DNA of 64,000 nucleotides from positions 15,086-79,085 of the forward strand of contig NZ_LLZI01000146.1 of NCBI RefSeq assembly GCF_001509485.1. The letters are read 5' to 3'. The first letter of the stretch is position 1. The number at the start of each line of letters is the position of its first letter. The notes under the pieces are model-generated. The model was not told the origin of the DNA. It saw nothing but the letters and a program-made list of their open reading frames with translations, and searched no databases. Positions 17,270 through 25,049 of the stretch are shown here, piece by piece. The position numbers and the translations under genes were made by a program. Source of the stretch: Streptomyces sp. NRRL F-4489 (GTDB taxonomy: Bacteria; Actinomycetota; Actinomycetes; Streptomycetales; Streptomycetaceae).

Positions 17270-18397
17270 GTGCGACTGGGGACCGTGGCGGCGGCGACCG
17301 CCACCACCGTGATCGGTGCCGGCGCGGCCGCCGTGGCGGCCGGCCGGTACGCCGGAGCGATTGCCCTGAAACCATCGCCCGGCCATCCGCTGCCCGGCGA
17401 CTCCCGCCTCACCGTGCACTCCGCCGCCGGCGACCACATCGTCCTCACCCGCAGCCTCGCGTCCCTCCGGCCCGGTACGTACGGCCTGGCCGGCGCCGGC
17501 TGCCACGCCGTCGTCGGACCCGTCGTGCACGGCACCCCGCACCCCCCCGACACCGTCGTCCGCCGCCTGGAACGGGTCACCCGCGGCGCCCTGCGGCCCG
17601 GCGCGCGGATGCGGCTGACCCCGCAGGTGCACGTCGGCGGCCCCCGCGAGGCGTTCGGCATCGACCACACCGACGTCGCCGTCCCCGGCGAACTGGGCGA
17701 CCTGCCCGCGTGGTTCGTCCCCGGCGACCGCGACACCTGGGTCATCGCCGTCCACGGCCTGGGCACCACCCGCGAACACCCCCTGGTCGTCCTGCCGTTC
17801 CTGCACCGCCAGCGCTTCCCCGTCCTGGGCCTCGGCTACCGCAACGACCCCGGCGCCCCGCGCACCGGCGACGGCCTGCACCACCTCGGCGACACCGAAT
17901 GGCGCGATGTGGACGCCGCCCTCCGCTTCGCCGCCGGCCACGGTGCCCGCGCGGTCGTCCTGCACGGCTGGTCCACCGGCGCCACCATGGCGCTGCGCAC
18001 CGCCACCCGGTCCGCCCTGCGCGACCGGATCTCCGGCCTGGTCCTGGACTCCCCGGTCCTGGACCGGCACACCACGGTCCGCGCGCTGGCCACCGCCCGG
18101 CACGTCCCGCGCGCCCTGCTCCCGCTGGCCGTCCGCGCCGCCGAGGGCCACACCGGACTCCCCGTCGACCGCCCCGAGGACGCCGTCGACCCCGGCGAAC
18201 TGACCGTGCCCGTCCTCCTCTTCCACGGCTCGGAGGACACCCTCGCGCCCTGGGCGGCCTCCCGCCGCTTCGCCTCCCGCCGCCCCGAGCTGATCACCCT
18301 TCAGACCGTCCCGCAGGCCCCGCACGCCGCCATGTGGAACGCCGACCCGGGCCGCTACGAGGAGACCCTGCGCCGCTTCCTCATCCCGCTGATGTGA
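17270..18397 (+). CDS. Alpha/beta-hydrolase with N-terminal membrane segment
   Basis: A 375-aa hydrolase-fold protein. An N-terminal hydrophobic stretch (TVAAATATTVIGAGAAAVAAG) suggests membrane anchoring or export. The hydrolase core has the oxyanion motif VIAVHGLGTTREHP, the nucleophile elbow LHGWSTGATMAL, the acid-strand region LLFHGSEDTLAPW and a late histidine in QAPHAAMWNADP. Substrate unknown. The GTG at 17270 sits only one base after GGAGG; a GTG at 17285 has a more distant site, so the exact start is uncertain. Confidence 0.82.
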   Translation: MRLGTVAAATATTVIGAGAAAVAAGRYAGAIALKPSPGHPLPGDSRLTVHSAAGDHIVLTRSLASLRPGTYGLAGAGCHAVVGPVVHGTPHPPDTVVRRLERVTRGALRPGARMRLTPQVHVGGPREAFGIDHTDVAVPGELGDLPAWFVPGDRDTWVIAVHGLGTTREHPLVVLPFLHRQRFPVLGLGYRNDPGAPRTGDGLHHLGDTEWRDVDAALRFAAGHGARAVVLHGWSTGATMALRTATRSALRDRISGLVLDSPVLDRHTTVRALATARHVPRALLPLAVRAAEGHTGLPVDRPEDAVDPGELTVPVLLFHGSEDTLAPWAASRRFASRRPELITLQTVPQAPHAAMWNADPGRYEETLRRFLIPLM

Positions 18398-18494
18398 CGC
18401 CCCCGGCCCGGCGGCGCGGGGCCGGCCCGGGACCGGAGCGCCGGGGTCCGCCGTCCGATTGGGCTTTCGGGCCGTCAGCGGCAAGACTGCTCCT

Positions 18495-19916
18495 GTGACG
18501 TCCCGTACACCGCGCGACTCCCGGCTCCGACTCGTCCCCCGACAACCGATTGCGGCCGCCCGCCGGGCGGTGAGCACCCGGGCCGCCCGCCCGGCGCCCC
18601 GGCCCCCCGAGGGCACCCCGCCGCCCGCGGAACTGGCCCGCCAGGCCCGCGCCGTCCTGGCCGGCGCGGCCCGCCTGGCGCGCTGGGCCGACCGGACCGG
18701 CAGCCTGCGCGCCGGCCCCCGCGGAGCGCTCCCCGAGGACGCCGTGGCCGGCGCCGCCGGCGCCCTGGGCCTGACGCCCCACCAGGTCCGCGCCGACTGG
18801 GACCGGGCCCGGCTCGCCGGCCTCATCGAGCTCCACGACGGCCTGGCCCGCCCCGGCTGGCGGCTGCGCGCCTGGGACCGCGACGACACCGCCGTACTGC
18901 GCGGCTGGGTCGCGCTCTTCGACGCCTGGTCGCTGGCGCTGCCCGCCCCGGCGGACGCCGGCCCCACCCTCGTCGCCGAGGTCGTCGAGGCGGTGCCGCA
19001 ACTGCTGTCCCTGCTGCACCTGTCCGCCGGCCCGGTCCGGCTCCCGGTCCTCCTCGACATGCTCGAACAGCGCGTCGCGGAGCTGCGCACCGAGCGCTGC
19101 GAGGTGCCCTACGGACCGGACCCCGACCCGGACGGCGCCGCCGCCGACGGGCCGGCCTGCGACGCCGCGGGGGCGCCGCTGGCCGGTCTGCTGGCCTGGG
19201 CGCTGGACGCCCTGCGCGCGGTCGGCGCCCTGATGCCGGCCCCGGAGCACGGCACCGGACCGGCCGACGAGGCCCAGCTCACGCCGCTCGGCAACTGGTC
19301 GGTGTGGGTCAAGCTGGAGCAGATCTGCGTCGCCGCGCAGAGCCCGGCCGGCCATATCGAGCAGTCCGCGGAGGCCATGCTGCGCGGCTGCGCCCGGCTG
19401 ACCCCGGGCCCGGCCCGCGCCGAGTACCGCGCCTGGCTCGCCGCCCGGTCCGTCGGCGCGGCCGTCGAGGAGCTGCTGGCCGCCGCCCGCGGCGAGGACG
19501 CGCTGCTGCGCGGACTGGCCTTCGAGGCGCTGCGGGCGGTCGGCGCCCCCGCCGAGCCCGCCGTCCGGGCCGCCGCCGCCGAACAGGTCCTGCGCCCGTA
19601 CGCCCTGCTGTGGCTCTTCGAGCACGAGGGCGGCGACCCGGAGACCGCGGCGGACGTGCTGACCCGCGAGGAGTCGACGTGGCTGTGGGTGGACACCGCC
19701 GCGGCCGTCGCCGACCACGGCGAGACCCAGCTCCTGGTCCGCCACCTGGACTCCGCCGTGCAGGGCTCGGTGCCCCGGCTGCTGGCGGAGGTCCGCGCGG
19801 TCGGCCACCCCCGCACCGTGCAGGTGCTGGTGGCGCTGGCCGCCGCCCACCCCGACCCGGCGCTCGCCAAGGCCGTCCGCCGGGCGGCCTTCCAGGTGCA
19901 CACCGGCGGCGCGTAA
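18495..19916 (+). CDS. Uncharacterised conserved actinobacterial protein
   Basis: A 473-aa cytoplasmic-looking protein with no recognised catalytic motif. An Arg/Pro-rich N-terminus is followed by an all-helical body. The segment LGLTPHQVRADWDRARLAGLIELHDGLARPGWRLRAW resembles a winged-helix fold, and the C-terminal third (CARLTPGPARAEYRAWLAARSVGAA onward) reads like HEAT-type repeats: helical pairs rich in Ala and Leu with VLVALAAAHPDPALAKAVRRAAF. Consistent third-position GC and a GTG start support a real gene. It stands alone before the ABC-F gene. Confidence 0.75.
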   Translation: MTSRTPRDSRLRLVPRQPIAAARRAVSTRAARPAPRPPEGTPPPAELARQARAVLAGAARLARWADRTGSLRAGPRGALPEDAVAGAAGALGLTPHQVRADWDRARLAGLIELHDGLARPGWRLRAWDRDDTAVLRGWVALFDAWSLALPAPADAGPTLVAEVVEAVPQLLSLLHLSAGPVRLPVLLDMLEQRVAELRTERCEVPYGPDPDPDGAAADGPACDAAGAPLAGLLAWALDALRAVGALMPAPEHGTGPADEAQLTPLGNWSVWVKLEQICVAAQSPAGHIEQSAEAMLRGCARLTPGPARAEYRAWLAARSVGAAVEELLAAARGEDALLRGLAFEALRAVGAPAEPAVRAAAAEQVLRPYALLWLFEHEGGDPETAADVLTREESTWLWVDTAAAVADHGETQLLVRHLDSAVQGSVPRLLAEVRAVGHPRTVQVLVALAAAHPDPALAKAVRRAAFQVHTGGA

Positions 19917-20083
19917 CGGCCCTCCGGACCGCCCCGGGCGGCGCGGCCCACCGGCCCGCCGCCCGGCGCGAGTTGGGCGTACGGCACCCCGCCGGGCCGC
20001 CCCCGCGCGCCCGTTGTGGCCTGCCTCACAGTCCCGCGGCGGGCTCCCCTCGCGCCGGAAATCGACTTGCACCGGCCCGTTAG

Positions 20084-20100
20084 ACTGCCTGCATGGCAGT
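20084..20100 (+). promoter_or_regulatory. Dyad spanning the upstream-ORF start codon
   Basis: ACTGCC (20084-20089) and GGCAGT (20095-20100) are perfect 6-bp inverted arms around TGCAT. The dyad covers the likely -10 element (TAGACT, 20081-20086), the inferred transcription start and the ATG of the 8-codon upstream ORF, so it could be an operator. Confidence 0.45.
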
Positions 20101-20119
20101 TCTCCTCTGGGTTCATTAG
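20093..20119 (+). CDS. Eight-residue upstream ORF (MAVLLWVH), candidate leader peptide
   Basis: ATG GCA GTT CTC CTC TGG GTT CAT TAG ends 58 bases before the ABC-F start codon. TAGACT at 20081-20086 matches the -10 consensus TANNNT and ends six bases before the ATG, so transcription would begin at the ATG itself and the peptide would be translated from a leaderless mRNA. Just after the stop, ACGGCG (20120-20125) can pair with CGCCGT (20150-20155). ABC-F genes are often controlled by leader-peptide attenuation, which makes this small ORF plausible but unproven. Confidence 0.5.
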   Translation: MAVLLWVH

Positions 20120-20177
20120 ACGGCGCAGACCGCTTCGGACCGTCCCACCCGCCGTCTTCCTGCCCTGGAGTTTTTCC

Positions 20178-21776
20178 GTGATCACCGCTTCCGGCCTCGA
20201 GCTGCGCGCCGGCGCCCGCGTCCTCATCGAGTCCGCCTCCTTCCGCATCGCCCGCGGCGACCGCATCGGCCTGGTCGGCCGCAACGGCGCCGGCAAGACC
20301 ACCCTCACCAAGGTCCTGGCCGGCGAGGGCATGCCGGCCAGCGGCCAGGTCGCCCGCTCCGGCGAGGTCGGCTATCTGCCCCAGGACCCGCGCACCGGCG
20401 ACCTCGACGTACTGGCCCGCGACCGCATCCTCTCCGCCCGCGGTCTGGACACCGTCCTGCGCCGCATGCGCGAGAACGAGGACCGGATGGCGAACGGCAA
20501 GGGCGCCACCCGCGAGAAGGCCATGAAGAAGTACGAGCGGCTGGAGACGGAGTTCCTCACCAAGGGCGGGTACGCCGCCGAGGCCGAGGCCGCCACCATC
20601 GCCGCCAGCCTGGGCCTGCCCGACCGCATCCTCGCCCAGCCGCTGCACACCCTCTCCGGCGGCCAGCGGCGCCGCGTGGAGCTCGCCCGGATCCTCTTCT
20701 CGGACGCCGACATCCTGCTCCTGGACGAGCCCACCAACCACCTCGACGCCGACTCCATCGCGTGGCTGCGCGACTACCTCAAGACCTACCGCGGCGGCTT
20801 CATCGTCATCTCCCACGACGTCGACCTGGTCGAGACGGTCGTCAACAAGGTCTTCTACCTCGACGCCAACCGCGCCCAGATCGACGTCTACAACATGGGC
20901 TGGAAGCTCTACCAGCAGCAGCGCGAGGCCGACGAGAAGCGCCGCCGCCGCGAGCGGGCCAACGCCGAGAAGAAGGCCGCCGCCCTGCACTCCCAGGCCG
21001 ACAAGATGCGCGCCAAGGCCACCAAGACCGTCGCCGCCCAGAACATGGCCAAGCGCGCCGACAAGCTGCTGGCCGGCCTGGAGGCGGTGCGGGTCTCCGA
21101 CAAGGTCGCCAAGCTGCGCTTCCCGGAGCCGGCCCCGTGCGGCAAGACCCCGCTCACCGCCGAGGGCCTGTCGAAGTCCTACGGCTCCCTGGAGATCTTC
21201 ACCGACGTCAGCCTCGCCATCGACAAGGGCTCCCGGGTCGTCATCCTGGGCCTGAACGGCGCCGGCAAGACCACCCTGCTGCGCCTGCTGGCCGGCGTCG
21301 AGACCCCCGACACCGGCGAGGTCCGCCCCGGCCACGGCCTCAAGCTCGGCTACTACGCCCAGGAGCACGAGACGCTGGACCCGGACCGCACGGTCCTGGA
21401 GAACATGCGCTCCGCCGCCCCCGACATGGATCTGGTCGAGGTCCGCAAGGTGCTCGGCTCGTTCCTCTTCTCCGGCGACGACGTCGACAAGCCCGCCGGG
21501 GTGCTCTCCGGCGGCGAGAAGACCCGGCTCGCGCTGGCGACCCTGGTCGTCTCCTCCGCCAACGTCCTCCTCCTCGACGAGCCCACCAACAACCTCGACC
21601 CGGCCAGCCGCGAGGAGATCCTCGGCGCGCTGCGCACCTTCACCGGCGCGGTGGTCCTGGTGACCCACGACGAGGGCGCCGTGGACGCGCTCGCCCCGGA
21701 GCGGATCATCCTGCTGCCGGACGGCGTCGAGGACCTGTGGGGCCAGGACTACGCGGACCTGGTCGCGCTGGCCTGA
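20178..21776 (+). CDS. ABC-F family ATPase (ribosome-associated)
   Basis: A 532-aa protein with two nucleotide-binding domains and no membrane segment, as in ABC-F translation factors. Walker A motifs are GRNGAGKTTL (about residue 35) and GLNGAGKTTLL (about 358). Signatures are LSGGQRRRVELARIL and LSGGEKTRLALATLV; Walker B motifs are LLLDEPTNHLD and LLLDEPTNNLD. The Lys/Arg-rich linker around residues 240-300 matches the P-site tRNA-interaction motif. The GTG start has GGAG eight bases upstream. It may be a housekeeping factor or confer antibiotic resistance; sequence alone does not decide. An 8-codon ORF precedes it. Confidence 0.92.
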   Translation: MITASGLELRAGARVLIESASFRIARGDRIGLVGRNGAGKTTLTKVLAGEGMPASGQVARSGEVGYLPQDPRTGDLDVLARDRILSARGLDTVLRRMRENEDRMANGKGATREKAMKKYERLETEFLTKGGYAAEAEAATIAASLGLPDRILAQPLHTLSGGQRRRVELARILFSDADILLLDEPTNHLDADSIAWLRDYLKTYRGGFIVISHDVDLVETVVNKVFYLDANRAQIDVYNMGWKLYQQQREADEKRRRRERANAEKKAAALHSQADKMRAKATKTVAAQNMAKRADKLLAGLEAVRVSDKVAKLRFPEPAPCGKTPLTAEGLSKSYGSLEIFTDVSLAIDKGSRVVILGLNGAGKTTLLRLLAGVETPDTGEVRPGHGLKLGYYAQEHETLDPDRTVLENMRSAAPDMDLVEVRKVLGSFLFSGDDVDKPAGVLSGGEKTRLALATLVVSSANVLLLDEPTNNLDPASREEILGALRTFTGAVVLVTHDEGAVDALAPERIILLPDGVEDLWGQDYADLVALA

Positions 21777-22140
21777 CCGCGGCCGTACCGGTCCGGCGGT
21801 ACCGCTCCCGCCGGATGGATCACGCCGGATGGATCATTCGGCCCATGGGTGATCCATCATCTGAGTGAGAACGGCTGGTACCCCGGCGAGCCTGCCGGAC
21901 CCGGCAGGCTCGCGCGGACCCGTCCGCCCTGTGACTCACGGCACACCCCCTGACCTGGCACTTCTCCCGGAACGGGACGTACCCGGCGGCCGCCGGGCGC
22001 TCGGAAGCGGGCATTCCGGCCGCCCCGGACACCCCCGGCACGGCAAAGGATGTGCCACGTACCTCGCGGAATGGGTGGCCAGGAAGCCGGGGAGGGGTGA
22101 TCATGAGAGTCCAGAGCGCACTTCCCACGAGGAGGCACGG
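21777..22140. promoter_or_regulatory. Intergenic region before the Gbn-like gene with clustered GATC sites
   Basis: A 364-base gap without a credible gene. GATC occurs at 21818, 21832 and 21851 inside repeats of TGGATCA/TGATCCA, and again at 22099 (TGATCATGA) 42 bases before the gbn start. A hairpin-prone stretch (GCGAGCCTGCCGGACCCGGC) lies near 21890. It should hold the promoter of the Gbn-like gene. Confidence 0.6.
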
Positions 22141-22362
22141 GTGGCCGAGACTCTGAAGAAGGGCAGCCGGGTGACCGGCGCCGCGCGCGAGAAGCTCGCG
22201 GCAGACCTGAAGAAGAAGTACGACTCCGGAGCGAGCATCCGGGCGCTGGCCGAGGAAACGGGCCGCTCCTATGGATTCGTGCACCGGATGCTCACCGAAT
22301 CCGGAGTGGTCCTGCGCGGCCGCGGCGGAGCCACGAGGGGCAAGAAGGCCGCCTCGGTCTAG
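22141..22362 (+). CDS. gbn: Gbn-like small nucleoid-associated helix-turn-helix protein
   Basis: A basic 73-aa protein with one helix-turn-helix: KLAADLKKKYDSGASIRALAEETGRSYGFVHRMLTESGV, followed by a Gly/Arg/Lys tail (RGRGGATRGKKAASV). Size, sequence and position next to the ABC-F gene match SCO1839 of S. coelicolor, described as Gbn, a GATC-binding nucleoid protein that affects sporulation (recalled, not looked up). The GTG start is preceded by GAGGAGG-type sequence at 22130-22135 with five-base spacing. Upstream GATC clusters suggest autoregulation. Confidence 0.85.
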   Translation: MAETLKKGSRVTGAAREKLAADLKKKYDSGASIRALAEETGRSYGFVHRMLTESGVVLRGRGGATRGKKAASV

Positions 22363-22392
22363 AGGGCATCCGGCTCCGGGTGCCGCGGTACC

Positions 22393-22418
22393 CCCGGCCG
22401 TCCGAGCCGTCGGCCGGG
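22393..22418 (+). terminator. Hairpin terminator after the Gbn-like gene
   Basis: CCCGGCCG (22393-22400) pairs perfectly with CGGCCGGG (22411-22418) across a ten-base loop, about 30 bases after the stop codon and before the crotonase gene. Confidence 0.55.
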
Positions 22419-22476
22419 AGGTTACCGTTCAGTCACTTACGCACGCAGGTGCGGTGGCTGACTCGGAGGCGCCCTC

Positions 22477-23256
22477 ATGACTCTGCTCGACAGGCACGGA
22501 GTACGGCTCACCGTGGACGACGCGATCGCCACGGTGACCCTCGCCAACGCGGCAAAGCGCAATGCGCAGTCCCCCGCCATGTGGCGGGCGCTCGCCGAGG
22601 CGGGCTCGCTGCTGCCGGGGAACGTCCGGATCGTGGTGCTCCGCGGGGAGGGCGTGTCCTTCTCCGCGGGGCTGGACCGGCAGGCGTTCACGCCCGAAGG
22701 GTTCGACGGCGAGCCGTCGTTCCTCGATCTGGCGCGCGGTTCGGACGAGGCGCTGGACGCCACCATCGCCGAGTACCAAGAGGCGTTCACCTGGTGGCGG
22801 CGGAACGACCTGGTCTCCATCGCCGCCGTCCAGGGCCACGCCATCGGCGCGGGCTTCCAGCTCGCCCTCGCCTGCGATCTGCGGGTCGCCGCCGAGGACG
22901 TCCAGTTCGCCATGCGCGAGACCAGCCTGGGCCTGGTGCCCGACCTCGCCGGCACCCACCCCCTGGTGGGCCTCGTCGGCTACGCCCGCGCGCTGGAGAT
23001 CTGCGCCACCGGCCGCTTCGTACGGGCCGAGGAGGCCGAGCGGATCGGCCTGGTGAACCTCGTCGTCCCCGGTGGCGAACTGGACGCCGCGACCGCCGAT
23101 CTGGCCGCCGCCCTCACCGCCGCGCCCCGGGACGCCGTCATCGAGACCAAGGCCCTGCTGGCCGGCGCCGCGGGCCGCACGTACGAGGAGCAGCGCCGCG
23201 CCGAACGGGCCGCCCAGGCGCGGCGGCTGCGCGATCTGGCGGGGGTGGGGGACTGA
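22477..23256 (+). CDS. Enoyl-CoA hydratase/isomerase (crotonase) family protein
   Basis: Crotonase-fold protein of 259 aa. Oxyanion-hole and CoA-binding segments are VSFSAGLDRQAF and VQGHAIGAGFQLALACDLRVA. In hydratases the two catalytic glutamates sit in GGGCELA and QPEILLG; here the first position is glutamine (GAGFQLA) while the second glutamate is kept (AMRETSLGLVPDLAG). That suggests an isomerase-like or altered activity rather than a standard hydratase. It is a single gene between gbn and the P10-like gene. Confidence 0.85.
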   Translation: MTLLDRHGVRLTVDDAIATVTLANAAKRNAQSPAMWRALAEAGSLLPGNVRIVVLRGEGVSFSAGLDRQAFTPEGFDGEPSFLDLARGSDEALDATIAEYQEAFTWWRRNDLVSIAAVQGHAIGAGFQLALACDLRVAAEDVQFAMRETSLGLVPDLAGTHPLVGLVGYARALEICATGRFVRAEEAERIGLVNLVVPGGELDAATADLAAALTAAPRDAVIETKALLAGAAGRTYEEQRRAERAAQARRLRDLAGVGD

Positions 23257-23303
23257 GGCCGGACGGGGGCTGAGGGGCCGGGCGGGGCTGAGGGGCTGCC
23301 CCG

Positions 23304-24116
23304 TCAGGCGGCGTCCACCGCTGTGACCAGGACCGCGGCCGTGACCAGGGCTGTGTCCGGTCCAGTGGTCGTGTCCGGCGCAGCGGTCGTGTCCGGTCCA
23401 GTGATCGCGTCCGGCCCCGGCGCGGGTGCGGTGAGGGCCGAGCGGACGGCGCGGGCCACGTCCAGCGGGCGGTAGCCGGGCGCGGTCGCCAGCTGGACCA
23501 GCGCATGGCCGCCGGACCGGGCCACGCCCCGCGAGCGCCCGGCGGTGGCCGGCGCGAGCCGGGCCACTCCCGGCACGGCCAGCACCCGCGCGGCCAGCTC
23601 GTCCGCGCCGCCCGGGGCCGGGCTCGCGCCACCGCCGCGCGGGGGCTCGGCCACGGTTTCGTAAGGGGACGCCGTCGTACCGGCGGACGAGGTGCCGGGG
23701 GCGGGGACCGGGCCCGGCGGCGCGTCCAGCAGTCCTGTGACGCGGAGGTCCGCCGCGTCCACCACCAGGCCCAGGGCGTCCTCCGCCGCCGTCAGCAGCG
23801 CGGTCCGCAGGGCGCCGGTGAGCGCGGGCAGCGGGCGGCCGGGCGGGGCGGTGACGTCCGCGGTGAGGCGCAGCGGGCCCGGCGGCAGGGCGCCCGGCGG
23901 CGCCGGGACGGCCGGTGCGGGGGTGCCGTCCGGATCGGCGAGCGAGAGGCGCAGCGCGTCCAGGCGTACGCCGGGCGGGAGGCCGGGGGCGCGCAGCAGC
24001 GCCGCGCGGGCCGCCCGTTCGGTGATCCACGCCCCGTCCGCCGGCCCGCCGAGCGGCAGGATCCGGCCGGCCCCGACCTGCTCCCGTACGGTGCGTGCCA
24101 GCTCGTCCGCGGCCAC
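23304..24116 (-). CDS. P10-like protein of unknown function
   Basis: A 270-aa Ala/Pro/Gly-rich protein. Streptomyces proteins of this kind beside Asp23 genes are often labelled nucleopolyhedrovirus P10 family, but the name has no functional meaning here. Visible are LARTVREQVGAGRILPLGGPADGAWITERAARAALL near the start and two repeats of a motif ending in LAVPGVARL / LTGALRTALL, reminiscent of Asp23-like strands. The C-terminus is built from a degenerate six-codon repeat (TGPDTT). A GTG at 24116 with AAAGGGG upstream is preferred over the longer frame. Confidence 0.65.
   Translation of the reverse strand: MAADELARTVREQVGAGRILPLGGPADGAWITERAARAALLRAPGLPPGVRLDALRLSLADPDGTPAPAVPAPPGALPPGPLRLTADVTAPPGRPLPALTGALRTALLTAAEDALGLVVDAADLRVTGLLDAPPGPVPAPGTSSAGTTASPYETVAEPPRGGGASPAPGGADELAARVLAVPGVARLAPATAGRSRGVARSGGHALVQLATAPGYRPLDVARAVRSALTAPAPGPDAITGPDTTAAPDTTTGPDTALVTAAVLVTAVDAA
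23353..23418 (-). repeat. 18-bp tandem repeat within the P10-like gene
   Basis: Three 18-bp units, GTGTCCGGTCCAGTGGTC and close variants, run from 23353 to 23406, followed by a partial fourth. They keep the frame and encode repeated GPDTT-type hexapeptides near the protein's C-terminus. Confidence 0.75.
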
Positions 24117-24247
24117 CGCGCCACCCCTTTCCCATCCGTCCCGGTGCACGTCCCCAGCCTGCCCCAGGCGGCCCGCCGGGGCAGGTCGCGGCACTCCGCT
24201 GCCACGTTCCCGGAGCGCGTCCCGGCATCCGCCCCTACCGTGGATCG

Positions 24248-24269
24248 GGGCGAAAGGAGCATTTCGCCC
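24248..24269 (+). promoter_or_regulatory. Perfect hairpin in the leader of the Asp23 operon
   Basis: GGGCGAAA (24248-24255) and TTTCGCCC (24262-24269) form a perfect 8-bp stem with loop GGAGCA, about 75 bases before the first Asp23 start codon. It could be an operator for an envelope-stress regulator or an mRNA structure. Confidence 0.45.
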
Positions 24270-24345
24270 GTAATCGAACGGTCGGCGGTCGCAGCCGGCC
24301 GCCGTACGGCGTCACCGGCAGCAGGCGGAGAAGGGACGGACGGCC

Positions 24346-24807
24346 ATGACGACCCCTGGTCAGCAGAGCGCGGACGTGGCGGAACCGCTGGTGCGGCGGG
24401 GCGGCGGCGACCCCGCGATACGCGGCCGGACCACCATCGCGGTCGGCGTGGTGGAGAAGATCGCCGGGCTCGCGGCCCGCGAGGTGCCGGGCGTCCACGC
24501 CATGGGCAGCGGCTTCGCCCGCACGCTCGGCGCGGTGCGCGAACGGGTGCCCGGCGGCCGGGCCGGCACCGCCACGCGCGGGGTGAAGGCCGAGGTCGGC
24601 GAGGTGCAGACCGCGCTCGACCTGGGCATCGTGGTCGAGTACGGCGTCCCCATCGCCGACCTGGCCCGGGACGTGCGGGAGAACGTGATCTCCGCCGTGG
24701 AGCGGATGACCGGCCTGGAAGTCGTCGAGGTCAACATCGCGGTGAGCGATGTGAAGCTGCCCGACGAGCCCGACGAGGAAGCGGAACCGGCGCCGCGGAT
24801 CCAGTGA
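24346..24807 (+). CDS. Asp23/Gls24 family envelope stress protein
   Basis: A 153-aa Asp23-domain protein. Typical features are GRTTIAVGVVEKIAGLAAREVPGVHAM near residue 27 and TALDLGIVVEYGVPIADLARDVRENVISAVERMTGLEVVEVNIAV in the C-terminal half. Asp23 proteins gather at the membrane through AmaP and are tied to envelope stress. First gene of a five-gene operon (Asp23, small membrane protein, second Asp23, two membrane proteins) running to 26729. A perfect hairpin lies in its leader. Confidence 0.93.
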   Translation: MTTPGQQSADVAEPLVRRGGGDPAIRGRTTIAVGVVEKIAGLAAREVPGVHAMGSGFARTLGAVRERVPGGRAGTATRGVKAEVGEVQTALDLGIVVEYGVPIADLARDVRENVISAVERMTGLEVVEVNIAVSDVKLPDEPDEEAEPAPRIQ

Positions 24808-24845
24808 CCGGGCCCGGCCGGAGCGGTTGAGCGAAGGAGCGCAGG

Positions 24846-25043
24846 ATGAGCATGACCGTGGTCGGCCTCGTGGCCGGGATGGCGCTGGGCTTCGCCGGGT
24901 ACTTCGGCGGATTCGGGGCGTTCATCCTGGTGGCGGCGCTGGGCGCCATCGGGTTCGTGGCCGGGCGGTTCCTGGACGGGGACGTGGCGGCCTGGGAGTT
25001 CCTCCGCGCCCGTACCGGCGACCGCGACGACCGGCGGCGGTGA
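24846..25043 (+). CDS. Small DUF2273-like membrane protein
   Basis: A 65-aa protein with two adjoining hydrophobic helices (VVGLVAGMALGFAGYFGGFGAFILVAALGAIGFVAGRFLDG) and a charged tail (RTGDRDDRRR). Small proteins of this kind are regular members of Asp23/AmaP operons. GAAGGAGCGCAGG before the ATG provides the ribosome site. The start lies 38 bases after the first Asp23 stop and the stop seven bases before the next start. Confidence 0.85.
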   Translation: MSMTVVGLVAGMALGFAGYFGGFGAFILVAALGAIGFVAGRFLDGDVAAWEFLRARTGDRDDRRR

Positions 25044-25049
25044 GCCGGG

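Noticed and set aside
23304..24116. Viral origin of the P10-like gene
   Set aside because: The baculovirus name reflects low-complexity similarity; codon use and context are those of the host chromosome.
22429..24228. 599-codon frame antisense to the crotonase gene and overlapping the P10-like gene in another frame
   Set aside because: Composition is Arg/Gly/Pro/Ala with no motif; the P10-like frame has better codon bias and a ribosome site.
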